Source of the DNA: an uncultured Eggerthella sp.
GTDB taxonomy: Bacteria; Actinomycetota; Coriobacteriia; Coriobacteriales; Eggerthellaceae
Length of the DNA stretch: 64,000 nucleotides
Direction of reading: 5' to 3'
NCBI GenBank assembly: GCA_900546175.1
Contig: URBX01000003.1
Coordinates: 124,001-188,000, forward strand
The position numbers were made by a program, and so were the translations under genes. Below the pieces are notes generated by a model that saw only the letters and a list, made by a program, of their open reading frames with translations, made no database searches and had not been told where the DNA came from. How positions within the stretch are numbered: position 1 is the stretch's first letter; each line of letters opens with the position of its first letter. Shown piece by piece: positions 53,698 to 62,459 of this stretch.

Positions 53698-53892
53698 TAA
53701 AATGAGAGCATAAGTAAACATTTACTTCCGTAGAATTTCCGATTAAACAAATCAGAAATAGAGGGGCTTCGGAAGATATTTGAAACAACCACACCCAGAC
53801 AAATTCAAAACAGGTCCTGGGTGGGTTGTTTCATGGGCGCCATTTCTCTTCGAACCCCCTCTTTCAAGTAATATTATTTGAAAGGGGACTTT
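53698..53892 (+). promoter_or_regulatory. candidate translational RNA switch before the hydrolase gene
   Basis: A -10-like TAAAAT (53698-53703) is followed by a palindrome AAGTAAA-CA-TTTACTT (53712-53727). The RNA can form CTTCCG/CGGAAG (53725-53730/53770-53775) around a small hairpin. It can also form a 17-bp stem with one bulge (53781-53798 with 53817-53833), closed at the base by AGAGGGG/CCCCTCT (53760-53766/53856-53862). The 3' strand of that basal helix also pairs with the ribosome site: CCC-U-CUUUCAA (53857-53867) with UUGAAAGGGG (53878-53887). The two folds exclude each other. It does not match any riboswitch class I could recall. Confidence 0.6.
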
Positions 53893-54867
53893 ATGAGCAC
53901 TATCTACAATCCAAACTTCGCCTTACTTGACACCCAGGATGAATTCTTCTCTGAGGCAAACTACCACGTCTCAGACCAAGCATACGAACTTCTCCAGGGT
54001 GCGATTGACACCCACGTTCATGCAAATCCAACTCGCGATGATGGTTTCGTTTTAGATGACTTCGAATTAGTTCGCGAATATGAAGATGCGGGTCTTGATG
54101 GCGTAGTAATCAAATGTCACGAATTCGGCACCTTCTTTCGAGCAAAAATTGCTCAGAAATACGCCGTAAAAGGAGACAAGTTTAAAGTATATGGCTCTAT
54201 CTGCCTCAACTATCATGTGGGCGGCCTGAACCCTGTTGCAGTTGAATCAGCAATTATGGCTGGTGCAAAAACCGTATTTATGCCAACTCTTGAATCTCAG
54301 AATGGTTTCCAAATTTGGGATAGCTCAATTCCTTACCCTCACTACGGAACTGAAATAGCTGGCATGCCTCAAAAAACTTTGGAAGGCAAGCCAGGCATCA
54401 CCGTTCTTGATGCAGAGGGCAATCTTAAAGAAGAAGTATTCCAAATTCTCGAGCTTATTCGCGATGCTGACATCTGTCTTGCTTCTGGTCATCTTGATAA
54501 TCGCGAAGGCCTCAAGCTTTTCCGCGCTGCAAAAGAAATGGGCGTAAGAAAGATGGTCTACCAGCACATTGACTGGAGAACAAGCGAAATGTCTATTGCC
54601 ATGCAGCAAGAAATGGCTCGTCTTGGCGTAAAAATGGAAAAGTCTTTCTACGAATTCGACCGTGATCGCTCTATGCGCTCCTTCATGGCAAATTCTGGTA
54701 CAAAACCTTCCGACTACGTAATGAGTTCTGACCAGGGCATGTTCCCATCCTTACGCGCTCTTCGCGGTTATGCATGCAATGTTCAAGAGCACTTGAATGG
54801 AGGCGTTGCTGCAGAAGACTTGAAGGTAATGCTTCGTGAAGTGCCTCACTTCTTGATGGAGGGATAA
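53893..54867 (+). CDS. amidohydrolase-like metal-dependent hydrolase (DUF6282-like)
   Basis: A 324-aa TIM-barrel protein. GAIDTHVHANPT near residue 47 is the HxH metal motif of the amidohydrolase superfamily. VIKCHEFGTFFRA, ASGHLDNREGLKLFRAAKEMGVRKMVYQH and MSSDQGMFPS provide the later histidines and the metal aspartate. The set resembles DUF6282 proteins of unknown substrate. ATG 53893 is used because GAAAGGGG lies just before it and an upstream TTG lacks support. It is followed after 2 bases by a membrane protein gene, and preceded by the candidate RNA switch, so its expression is probably controlled by a metabolite or protein. Confidence 0.8.
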   Translation: MSTIYNPNFALLDTQDEFFSEANYHVSDQAYELLQGAIDTHVHANPTRDDGFVLDDFELVREYEDAGLDGVVIKCHEFGTFFRAKIAQKYAVKGDKFKVYGSICLNYHVGGLNPVAVESAIMAGAKTVFMPTLESQNGFQIWDSSIPYPHYGTEIAGMPQKTLEGKPGITVLDAEGNLKEEVFQILELIRDADICLASGHLDNREGLKLFRAAKEMGVRKMVYQHIDWRTSEMSIAMQQEMARLGVKMEKSFYEFDRDRSMRSFMANSGTKPSDYVMSSDQGMFPSLRALRGYACNVQEHLNGGVAAEDLKVMLREVPHFLMEG

Positions 54868-54869
54868 TC

Positions 54870-55505
54870 ATGGCAACTATGCAAGAAGTTAATGAAACGT
54901 ATAACAACACTAAATGGGGCCAGCCTCTTGCTGTTCCTGCAACTGTGTTTACTATTTTCTCTTTTATCTGCTTTGCGCAAGGATGCGGATTTGCAGTAGG
55001 CGATGCGTCTACTAGCTTAGCTTTTGGTATTGTTCAGGTAATTTTATTTATTGGCTTTTTCTTTGGTGCAGCAATTCTGATTAAAAGAAACATTGCCCTT
55101 CCTGGCCAAACAATGATGATTTTTGCTATTGCTTTCGGTGGCGTAGGCGGTGCAAGCAACATCATGGCATATCTTCAGGCTCAAGGCGTACTCACCTACG
55201 ATCCATTTGTCTTTGGTATCGTTAATATGGTTATTGGAATTATCCTCATTATTGAGCTACCTGCATACGTTCATGGAACTTTAGTTGACTGGGCAACAAG
55301 CTTCTTGCCTGCACTTGGCCTTATCATCTATGGAATTACAGGCATGAGCCTTTGCCCTCCTGAGATGGTTTCTGGTCTTATTTATGCAGCAGGCGTACTG
55401 TTTGGTCTTACCGGTGTAGGCGGCTTGTTTGTTATTGCAAGTGCTCTTCTCGAAGGTATTTGCGAAGTGCCTCTAGGCCCTGTTCTTTTCCCTGCAAAAA
55501 AATAA
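54870..55505 (+). CDS. six-helix membrane protein, distantly SatP/GPR1-like
   Basis: 211 aa with about six hydrophobic segments. The C-terminal pattern (YAAGVLFGLTGVGGLFVIASALLEGICEVPLGPVLFP) resembles that of acetate/succinate transporters of the GPR1/FUN34/SatP family. The NPAPLG signature is absent, so this is only a hint. It may bring in, or release, the substrate or product of the hydrolase encoded just before it, since the genes are 2 bases apart (GGAGGGATAATC before the ATG). A terminator at 55578-55605 ends the operon. Confidence 0.6.
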   Translation: MATMQEVNETYNNTKWGQPLAVPATVFTIFSFICFAQGCGFAVGDASTSLAFGIVQVILFIGFFFGAAILIKRNIALPGQTMMIFAIAFGGVGGASNIMAYLQAQGVLTYDPFVFGIVNMVIGIILIIELPAYVHGTLVDWATSFLPALGLIIYGITGMSLCPPEMVSGLIYAAGVLFGLTGVGGLFVIASALLEGICEVPLGPVLFPAKK

Positions 55506-55577
55506 AATCCAAGGAATCGTCTTTAGTAGCGTCAATTGACCACCACTTTAGCTAGTTGCCTAAGACAATAAAAAAAT

Positions 55578-55605
55578 TGGCCCGGAGATTACTATCTCCG
55601 GGCCA
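55578..55605. terminator. bidirectional terminator between the membrane-protein and cupin genes
   Basis: A 12-bp perfect stem TGGCCCGGAGAT (55578-55589) with ATCTCCGGGCCA (55594-55605) and a TACT loop, followed by TCTTTTATT on the plus strand and ATTTTTTTATT on the minus strand. It serves both convergent genes. Confidence 0.95.
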
Positions 55606-55609
55606 TCTT

Positions 55610-55939
55610 TTATTGATTTGGAACTACCGCAAAGAAGTGCAAATCCTCTTCGGCATTATTGATAAGGCTATGCGTTGAACCCTTTGGACAATAGTGCACC
55701 TGACCTGGAACAACAATCTCGGTTTCCCCATTGCATACAAAGGTAGCTTCTCCTGAAAGTACGTAAATAATTTCACAATTTTCAGTATGGGTATGCTCAC
55801 CAATACCCGCACCTGGTTCAAGGCAGGCACGAAGGATACGATTCGTTCCATCAAAAAACATATTTGCCTGCATATGTTTTGGACCTCCCTTAAAATTTGG
55901 AAAGATCTCCATTGCTTGTTCATTAAAAGGAATAATCAT
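55610..55939 (-). CDS. single-domain cupin protein
   Basis: 109 aa. Cupin motif 1 is GAGIGEHTHTENCEIIYVLSG, with two histidines and a glutamate for the metal. Motif 2 is GQVHYCPKGSTHSLINN. The small barrel probably binds a metal and a small polar molecule. It converges on the hydrolase/membrane operon rather than belonging to it. Role unknown; sugar or amino-acid isomerase, dioxygenase or sensor functions all occur in this fold. AGGACTTTTTT precedes the ATG. Confidence 0.85.
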   Translation of the reverse strand: MIIPFNEQAMEIFPNFKGGPKHMQANMFFDGTNRILRACLEPGAGIGEHTHTENCEIIYVLSGEATFVCNGETEIVVPGQVHYCPKGSTHSLINNAEEDLHFFAVVPNQ

Positions 55940-55981
55940 AAAAAAGTCCTCGTGTATTCTTTTAGACTGCCTTTGGGATGC

Positions 55982-56383
55982 TTAGAACCACGTTTTTTGG
56001 TTCTCTACATAAATCCGGTTGAATTCACTATCACTCTTGGTGAGATAAATAATGCCCTCAACCAAGCCAATAATAGCCATAACAAACGCACCAATGCCGA
56101 AAGTTAACAAAGAAACCAACAACATGATGACACCTTGCGTAGTGTAGCCCAAATAGAATTTGTGGATTCCAAGCGTGCCAAGCAAGATAGCGAAAAGGCC
56201 TGCTGCAATCTTGCTTTTCTCATACTCGACAGGCTGCTGATACTGATTGATGTACTCAACAGGCTGACTCTGAGTAGTTGGTTCAGCTAAAATGGAAGCC
56301 TTTTTGCTGTCGTATTCCTCCTGAGTAATTGCTCCTGCATCAAGAAGCTCTTTTAGTGTCTTTAAGTCATTTAACGGAGACAT
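55982..56383 (-). CDS. SHOCT and TM2 domain membrane protein
   Basis: 133 aa. A short SHOCT-type helix (LKTLKELLDAGAITQEEYDSKKASIL) and a Gln/Pro/Tyr-rich linker come first. The TM2 domain follows, with two membrane helices (KIAAGLFAILLGTLGIHKFYLGYTTQGVIMLLVSLLTFG) and a third stretch to the end. TM2 proteins are small inner-membrane proteins of unclear role. Two adjacent ATGs are possible; the second (56383) sits better behind AGGAGGGG. It lies 20 bases after pheT on the same strand, so it is probably read through from pheST. Confidence 0.8.
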   Translation of the reverse strand: MSPLNDLKTLKELLDAGAITQEEYDSKKASILAEPTTQSQPVEYINQYQQPVEYEKSKIAAGLFAILLGTLGIHKFYLGYTTQGVIMLLVSLLTFGIGAFVMAIIGLVEGIIYLTKSDSEFNRIYVENQKTWF

Positions 56384-56403
56384 CATTCCCCTCCTAAACG
56401 TGA

Positions 56404-58899
56404 TTAGCCACGAACCTCAGCGCCTGTTGCGCCGCATACCTTCTTAACCAAACGAGCATGCTGCTTATCAACTTCTTCAGCAGTTAAGGTTCTATCTGCC
56501 GCACGATATTCAAGTGCATACGCCATGGATTTCTTGCCAGCGCCAACACGCTCTTCATCACGATATACATCAAACAAGGCAACAGAGTCAAGAAGCTTTC
56601 CACCGGCGCTAGTCATGCATTGAATAAGACGCTCGTTTGTTACATCCTCATCAACCACAAAGGCAACATCCATGGTTACTGCCGGGAATACCGGAACGTC
56701 AACATAGTCGCGAGCAGGTTTAGAGGCCTTAATAAGCGCATCCATATCAAGCTCGAAAGCAACAACAGGAGCAGCTGCATCAAAAGCCTCACAGGCAAGC
56801 GGATGAATCTCTCCTACCCAACCAAGAAGGCTTCCGCCAGAATACACTTCTGCAGCGCGACCTGGCTGTAAATGGCTCAAAACGTCCTTGTCTGCTGCCT
56901 TAAAGCGAACCTTTGGAATAGCAAGCTCTCGTAAAAGAGACTCAACTACACCCTTTCCATCAAAAAAATCAAATGGTTGAGCAGCTACATTCCAACCAGG
57001 ATTAGTCATAGCACCCGCTAAAACACCTGCTACTTTTGACTTTTCTTTTGGCTTTTTGCGGCCTTGAGCAGCAGAAAATACGGTACCAATTTCATAGAGC
57101 TGAACATTCTTTACACCGCGAGCCTGATTGTAGGCAACACTGCGAAGTAAGCCTGGAATAATGGTTTGACGCATTACCGACTGATCGGCATTCATTGGAT
57201 TAAGAAGCTCAACGGCACTTCCCAAACCTTCTGGGTTCATGCGTAAAAGCTCAACATCGTTAGCGCCCACAAAAGAATACGTCATGGTTTCGTTCAAGCC
57301 ACAAGCGCGCAAGGTGTTGTTAATAAGTGCGCGCTTATTTTGCTCTTCGCTGCGAACAGCGAAACGACCACGACCACCAGGCAAGGTTGGAGGGATACGG
57401 TCCATGCCATACAAACGAAGAACTTCTTCGTACAAGTCAATTTCACGCTCAAGGTCTGGACGGAAGGTTGGAGATACTACCTCAAGTACGCCTTCAGTCT
57501 GACCAGAAGATACCCTGCAACCCAAACGCTGGAGCGTATCAACAATGAAGTCCTCAGGAATTTCAGCGCCCATCATAGCCTGGAAACGAGGAATACGGAA
57601 CTGAAGCTCAACTTCCTTAGACTGATTTGGCCACTTATCAATGTTGCCATTTGCGTTATACATTGCATAAGCAATTTCGCCACCAGCAACTTCTTGCATC
57701 AATACCGCTGCTGCTTTTGCACGCAAGTCAATTCCGTGGTCGTCAACGCGACGTTCATAACGCATAGAAGATTCAGAGATAAGTCCCAAGTTGCGGCTTG
57801 TTCGAGAAGTACGACCAGGCTCAAAAGTTGCAGCCTCCAAGAAAATGTTCTTGGTGTTTTCGGTAACCTCGGTTTCCAAACCACCCATTACGCCTGCAAG
57901 TGCAACTGCACCCAATTCAGGAGTAGCAATAACAGTCATATCGGAGGTAAGTAGACGTTCTTCGCCATCAAGAGTAGTGAGCTTTTCGCCTTCTTGAGCA
58001 GCACGAACTACCACATTAGCCAAGCCTTCTTTATTCTTCAATTTATCTAAGTCGAATGCATGCAAAGGCTGACCGAATAAGAACAAAATGTAGTTGGTGA
58101 TATCAACAACATTATTGATTGAGCGCTGACCAATAGCCTCGAGACGTTGTACCAACCAATCAGGGCTTTGGCCAACGGTAACATTTCGAATAATGGTGCC
58201 AACATAACGAGGACAACGAACTTCATCTTCAATAGTGATAGAAGCATCAGCCTCAATTGGAGCACCACTATGAGCAACCTGGAACTTGCCAGCCAACTCA
58301 TCAAGGCAGGAGTTTACTGGCACGCCATACATTGCGCCCACTTCACGCGCAAAACCATCAACCGACAAACAATCAGGACGGTTAGGAGTGATTTCCAAAT
58401 CAAGAACGGTATCAGAAAGCTTCAAGTAGTCCGCTAATGGCATACCAATTGGAGCATCCTGAGGCAAAATCCAGATACCATCATGGTCTGAACCTAAGCC
58501 TAATTCGCGCGCAGAACAGTTCATGCCATTTGAAGTAACACCACGGAGTTTTGACTTTTTAATTTTGAAGTCTCCTGGGAGCACTGCACCTACCAACGCA
58601 GTGATGATATGGTCTCCCTCTTCAAAGTTTTGAGCACCACATACAATTTGAAGAGGCTCAGGGTTACCGTCTTTATCAACATTGTAATTGCCAACGTTAA
58701 CCTTCGTTACAAACATGTGGTCGGAATCAGGATGAGGAGTTTTTTCCACAACCTGAGCTGTTACGATGTTATTGAATGAATCGCCTGTTCGCTCAACACC
58801 CTCCACGCCTGTACCAGTAAGGTCTAATTTATCGCAGAACGCTTTGATGTCAGTTGGAACTTCAACGTATTCGCTCAACCATTTCAAAGATATTTTCAT
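56404..58899 (-). CDS. pheT: phenylalanyl-tRNA synthetase beta subunit
   Basis: 831 aa. The N-terminal tRNA-binding OB domain is near 40-150 (VVEKTPHPDSDHMFVTKVNVG, ALVGAVLPGDFKIKKSKLRGVTSNGMNCS). It is followed by the B3/B4 editing region (ILEITPNRPDCLSVDGFAREVGA), B5 and a class II-like core. The C-terminal FDX-ACB anticodon-binding domain (FPAVTMDVAFVVDEDV...YRDEERVGAGKKSMAYALEYRA) ends the protein. It forms the alpha2-beta2 enzyme with PheS, 55 bases upstream. Both are under the T-box at 60033-60450. Confidence 0.96.
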   Translation of the reverse strand: MKISLKWLSEYVEVPTDIKAFCDKLDLTGTGVEGVERTGDSFNNIVTAQVVEKTPHPDSDHMFVTKVNVGNYNVDKDGNPEPLQIVCGAQNFEEGDHIITALVGAVLPGDFKIKKSKLRGVTSNGMNCSARELGLGSDHDGIWILPQDAPIGMPLADYLKLSDTVLDLEITPNRPDCLSVDGFAREVGAMYGVPVNSCLDELAGKFQVAHSGAPIEADASITIEDEVRCPRYVGTIIRNVTVGQSPDWLVQRLEAIGQRSINNVVDITNYILFLFGQPLHAFDLDKLKNKEGLANVVVRAAQEGEKLTTLDGEERLLTSDMTVIATPELGAVALAGVMGGLETEVTENTKNIFLEAATFEPGRTSRTSRNLGLISESSMRYERRVDDHGIDLRAKAAAVLMQEVAGGEIAYAMYNANGNIDKWPNQSKEVELQFRIPRFQAMMGAEIPEDFIVDTLQRLGCRVSSGQTEGVLEVVSPTFRPDLEREIDLYEEVLRLYGMDRIPPTLPGGRGRFAVRSEEQNKRALINNTLRACGLNETMTYSFVGANDVELLRMNPEGLGSAVELLNPMNADQSVMRQTIIPGLLRSVAYNQARGVKNVQLYEIGTVFSAAQGRKKPKEKSKVAGVLAGAMTNPGWNVAAQPFDFFDGKGVVESLLRELAIPKVRFKAADKDVLSHLQPGRAAEVYSGGSLLGWVGEIHPLACEAFDAAAPVVAFELDMDALIKASKPARDYVDVPVFPAVTMDVAFVVDEDVTNERLIQCMTSAGGKLLDSVALFDVYRDEERVGAGKKSMAYALEYRAADRTLTAEEVDKQHARLVKKVCGATGAEVRG

Positions 58900-58954
58900 A
58901 AGTCATTCTCTCTTTTACGAAACAACACAACGAAAGTGGTGGGGATTTTTTAAA

Positions 58955-60016
58955 TTAGAACTGGCGAAGGAAACGCATATCGCCCTCAAGAAGCATGCGC
59001 AAGTCTGGCACGTCATACTTAAGGCACGCAACACGCTCAACGCCCACACCGAACGCAAAGCCTGAATAGATTTCCGGATCAATGCCACTCATACGCAATA
59101 CGTTAGGGTCAACCATGCCGCAACCAAGGATTTCAATCCAGCCAGTACCCTTACACATACGGCAACCTTCGCCATGACAAATGCCGCAGCTTACGTCAAC
59201 TTCAGCAGAAGGCTCTGTGAATGGGAAATAGTGAGCGCGGAAACGGGTTTTGCGCTCTTCGCCAAATACCTGCTTGCAGAAATAATCCAAGGTACCCTTC
59301 AAGTCACCGAAGGTGATGCCCTTATCAATTACCAAACCTTCAATTTGATGGAACTGTGGCAAATGAGAAGGATCAGCAACGTCACGACGGTATACCTTAC
59401 CAGGAGCAATCATGTAAATTGGGAGCTCTCTATCTTCCATTGCATGAACTTGAACACCGGAAGTCTGAGTACGCAAAAGAACATCAGATTCACCGCGAAC
59501 TGCAGACTCTTCGCCTGAAAGATCGCGAATATAGAAGGTGTCCTGCATTGAACGGCTTGGATGGTCTGCAGGAGCGTTTAACGCCTCGAAGTTGTAATAG
59601 TCGGTCTCAACTTCAGGACCTTCCAAAACGGTATAACCTAAACCAAGGAAGATGTCAGAAATTTCATCGGTAATCTTGTTGATCAGATGGCGAGTACCCA
59701 TCTGCTGAACGCGGCCTGGCAAGGTAACATCAACTGCACCAGAAGCCATATTTGCTTCAAGCTCTGCTGCAGAAAGAGCCTTCTTCTTCTCCGCTAAAGC
59801 AGCCTCAACCTCATTGCGCACTGCATTTACCGTTTTACCAACTTCTGCACGCTCTTCCTTTGGAATCTGACCCATTGCACGCAAGTAACCTGTCAAAGAG
59901 CCTGACTTACCTACAACTGCAATACGAATCTTCTCCAACGAATCTGAATCTGTGGCGCCTTTAATTGCAGCCATAGTTTCAACATGAAGAGCTTTTACTT
60001 CTTCAATAATCGCCAT
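58955..60016 (-). CDS. pheS: phenylalanyl-tRNA synthetase alpha subunit
   Basis: 353 aa; the catalytic subunit, which charges tRNA-Phe. The N-terminal coiled coil (residues 1-85) precedes the class II core with motif 1 (GTRHLINKITDEISDIFLGLGY), motif 2 (HLPQFHQIEGLVIDKG) and motif 3 (GFAFGVGVERVACLKYDV). A CGICHGEGCRMCKG cysteine group near 275-288 lies before motif 3, a zinc-like insert seen in some lineages. GAAAGGTTT lies before the ATG. The message starts with a T-box leader. Confidence 0.96.
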   Translation of the reverse strand: MAIIEEVKALHVETMAAIKGATDSDSLEKIRIAVVGKSGSLTGYLRAMGQIPKEERAEVGKTVNAVRNEVEAALAEKKKALSAAELEANMASGAVDVTLPGRVQQMGTRHLINKITDEISDIFLGLGYTVLEGPEVETDYYNFEALNAPADHPSRSMQDTFYIRDLSGEESAVRGESDVLLRTQTSGVQVHAMEDRELPIYMIAPGKVYRRDVADPSHLPQFHQIEGLVIDKGITFGDLKGTLDYFCKQVFGEERKTRFRAHYFPFTEPSAEVDVSCGICHGEGCRMCKGTGWIEILGCGMVDPNVLRMSGIDPEIYSGFAFGVGVERVACLKYDVPDLRMLLEGDMRFLRQF

Positions 60017-60512
60017 TGTTAAACCTTTCTATAAAAAAAAGAAACCTTTCTCTCCCTGCAAAACAAGGACGAGAAAGGTTCCCGTGGTACCACCTTGATT
60101 GACGCACATGCGCCCACTTATTTTTCGTTCGTGTCGTGAACAAACGGCATTCCTACTTTTCACCCGTTGCGCTTTGCCAAAACCTTTTGGATGCCTGTCA
60201 AATGCTGCCCAATCCGCCAAGCAAAATGTTGCCGACATATTGAGCACATCATTGTTTGGACATCCACCAAAGCACGCCAACATCGCAGCTCATCGAGCCA
60301 TCCGAAGAGCACAAAGCCAACCTTGTGTTCAGAATACATGCTGATAAAGGGAATCGCGTTTCAAACGTTCAAACTCTCACAGCCAAGGAGCTTTTCTCTG
60401 CAGAACATTTCTTATAAAACGCGCTGTCTTCGTCTTCGCAAAAATCTGTATCTGCCACTATAACGCAAAAAGACTACTTGGGACAACTCGCCCTTGGTTT
60501 CTTGACGAAAAA
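60017..60512 (-). promoter_or_regulatory. Phe T-box riboswitch with promoter, upstream of pheST
   Basis: A promoter TTGTCC-18-TATAGT (plus coordinates 60486-60457) gives a start near 60450. Stem I carries the AGAGA and GGCTGTGAGAG distal elements. A specifier TTC (plus 60353-60351, phenylalanine) sits in the GAAACGCGATTCCC context, like the Bacillus pheS T-box. The antiterminator bulge sequence AAGGTGGTACCACGGG is at 60096-60081. The competing terminator is GAGAAAGGTT/AACCTTTCTC (10 bp, 60080-60043) with T8. Uncharged tRNA-Phe pairing with the leader would keep transcription going into pheST. The leader is long for the class. Confidence 0.93.
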
Positions 60513-60851
60513 TTAAAATTTGCGGTAAAAGCACGTATTCGCACCCGTATGACACGCAGGACCCGCAGGCTTTACCAAAGCAAGGAGACAATCGGCATCG
60601 CAATCATAGCGAAGCTCTACTAACTCTTGCACATTGCCTGATTCTTCACCTTTATGCCAAAACTTATTCCTGCTTCTTGACCAAAACCACGTTGTCTTTT
60701 GTTCAAGAGTTCTTCGAACCGACTCTTCGTTCATCCAAGCAAGCATAAGCACTTCTTTTGTCTTGACATCCTGGACAATGCAAGAAATGAGGCCTTGGCT
60801 GTTATACTTCAGCTCTTCAATTGATAGATTACGCTGCTCGAAATCACTCAT
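60513..60851 (-). CDS. hisI: phosphoribosyl-AMP cyclohydrolase
   Basis: 112 aa; opens the purine ring of PR-AMP, step 3 of histidine synthesis. The signature is present: VLMLAWMNEESVRRTLE, TTWFWSRSRNKFWHKGEESGNVQ and the zinc cysteines in DCDADCLLALV and PACHTGANTCFYR. There is no fused HisE pyrophosphohydrolase, so HisE must be elsewhere. ATG 60851 is supported by AAAGGAACTACT. It is the last his gene of the run; a 48-base gap separates it from hisF. Confidence 0.95.
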   Translation of the reverse strand: MSDFEQRNLSIEELKYNSQGLISCIVQDVKTKEVLMLAWMNEESVRRTLEQKTTWFWSRSRNKFWHKGEESGNVQELVELRYDCDADCLLALVKPAGPACHTGANTCFYRKF

Positions 60852-60899
60852 AGTAGTTCCTTTAGTTAACTGGTTTAAGTTCATTGAGTTGTAACCACT

Positions 60900-61664
60900 T
60901 TACAGGCGAACTGGAATACCTTGGGATGCCATGTACTCTTTTACTTCTCGGACGGAAAGCTCACCGAAATGGAAGACAGATGCTGCTAATACCGCATCGG
61001 CCTCTCCTTCGATAATTCCTTCAGCGAAATGCTCGAGCTTACCAACGCCACCAGAAGCAATAACAGGAATGTCTACTGCTCGCGCAACTGCACGGGTTAA
61101 CGCCAGATCAAAGCCGTCTTTACTTCCGTCGCAGTCCATAGAAGTAAGAAGGATTTCACCCGCACCGCGTTTAGCTGCTTCAGCTGCCCACAATACTGCA
61201 TCTACTCCCGTATCCTCACGACCGCCCTTTACATACGCAGTCCATTTGTTGGGATTACCTGGTACCCGCTTTGCATCAATAGCAACAAGCACTGCCTGAG
61301 AACCAAAAGCAAGAGATCCTGCCGTAATCAAGGAAGGGTCGCGCAAGGCAGCAGAATTGAGTGAAACTTTATCCGCACCTGCAGCAATCATGGTGCGCAT
61401 ATCAGCTACTGAAGAAAAGCCTCCGCCTACCGCATACGGGATATGGACTTCCTGACTTGCACGGCTGGCCATTTCGATAGTAGTTTTGCGACCTTCATGA
61501 GTTGCGGTAATGTCAAGAAAGATTACTTCGTCAGCTCCCTGTTTGTCATACGCAGCTGCAAGCTCAACAGGGTCACCCGCATCACGAAGATTTACAAAAT
61601 TTACGCCTTTTACAACGCGGCCATTTTTTACATCCAAACAAGGAATCACGCGTTTTGTGAGCAT
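60900..61664 (-). CDS. hisF: imidazole glycerol phosphate synthase subunit HisF
   Basis: A 254-aa TIM barrel. The catalytic aspartates are in CLDVKNGRVVKGV (near 11) and AIDAKR (near 130). VIASGGVGKLEHFAEG holds the second phosphate site. Together with HisH it uses ammonia from glutamine to make imidazole glycerol phosphate. It lies 15 bases after hisA. Length and motifs are normal. Confidence 0.97.
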   Translation of the reverse strand: MLTKRVIPCLDVKNGRVVKGVNFVNLRDAGDPVELAAAYDKQGADEVIFLDITATHEGRKTTIEMASRASQEVHIPYAVGGGFSSVADMRTMIAAGADKVSLNSAALRDPSLITAGSLAFGSQAVLVAIDAKRVPGNPNKWTAYVKGGREDTGVDAVLWAAEAAKRGAGEILLTSMDCDGSKDGFDLALTRAVARAVDIPVIASGGVGKLEHFAEGIIEGEADAVLAASVFHFGELSVREVKEYMASQGIPVRL

Positions 61665-61679
61665 TTCAACCTCCGCTTA

Positions 61680-62459
61680 CTACGCTGTCTGAGTACGGTC
61701 TGGGCCTGCTGCATTAAAGTAAGCTGCCTCAGCCTCTTTAATAGCAGCAATTCCCTCTTCAACAGTAAAAGCACCCTCATAAATAGCACGGCCAGTAATA
61801 GCACCCTCAATAGGAGCCCCCGTAGCAACCAAATTACGCAAGTCTTCTAAACTTGCCAAACCGCCTGAAGCAGTAACCTTTACCTGAGGGAACTTACGTG
61901 CCATCTGGGCATATGCTTGCGCATCGATTCCCGTTTGCATGCCATCACGCGCAATGTCGGTAAACACTAGGCTAGTGATTCCCATTTCCTCTAAATCCGC
62001 AATAAGCTGTTCAGCAGGGACACCATCTTTTGTGTCAAGCCATCCTTCTGTTGCAACAATACCCTCTTTTGCATCAATTCCGGCAACAATAAGAGAGCCA
62101 TACTTTGCAGCTGCTTCTTCGGCAAATGCTCTATCTTTTACCAAAGCAGATCCAAGCACAATGCGTTTTACACCCGCATCAACATAGCGCTGAATAGTTT
62201 CCATAGAGCGAATACCGCCGCCTACCTCAACTTCGCAATCAAGCTCAGCAACCATGCGACTAATAAGCTCCAAGTTTGTAGGAGCACCATCTCGTGCGCC
62301 ATCTAAATCAACAATATGCACACGCTGAGCACCTGCTTTTTGAAATGCACGTGCTTGCGCAATAGCATCGTCGTTATATACCGTTACCTGGTTGTAGTCA
62401 CCTTTTTTCAGGCGAACTGCACGGCCGCCTAAAATATCAATTGCAGGAACAAGAATCAT
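61680..62459 (-). CDS. hisA: ProFAR isomerase HisA
   Basis: A 259-aa TIM barrel paralogous to HisF. It opens AIDILGGRAVRLKKGDYNQ, and the acid/base aspartates are near residues 8 and 129 (GIDAKEG). GGIRSMETIQRYVDAGVKRIVLGS and TASGGLASLEDL bind the phosphates. Some Actinobacteria use PriA for both HisA and TrpF reactions; the sequence alone does not exclude that here. It begins immediately after hisH stops. Confidence 0.95.
   Translation of the reverse strand: MILVPAIDILGGRAVRLKKGDYNQVTVYNDDAIAQARAFQKAGAQRVHIVDLDGARDGAPTNLELISRMVAELDCEVEVGGGIRSMETIQRYVDAGVKRIVLGSALVKDRAFAEEAAAKYGSLIVAGIDAKEGIVATEGWLDTKDGVPAEQLIADLEEMGITSLVFTDIARDGMQTGIDAQAYAQMARKFPQVKVTASGGLASLEDLRNLVATGAPIEGAITGRAIYEGAFTVEEGIAAIKEAEAAYFNAAGPDRTQTA

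Noticed and set aside
53805..53840. T-box antiterminator-like GGGTGGG before the hydrolase gene
   Set aside because: The T-box core continues NACCGCG, whereas here it reads TTGTTTCA as part of a perfect hairpin arm. No specifier or terminator is present.
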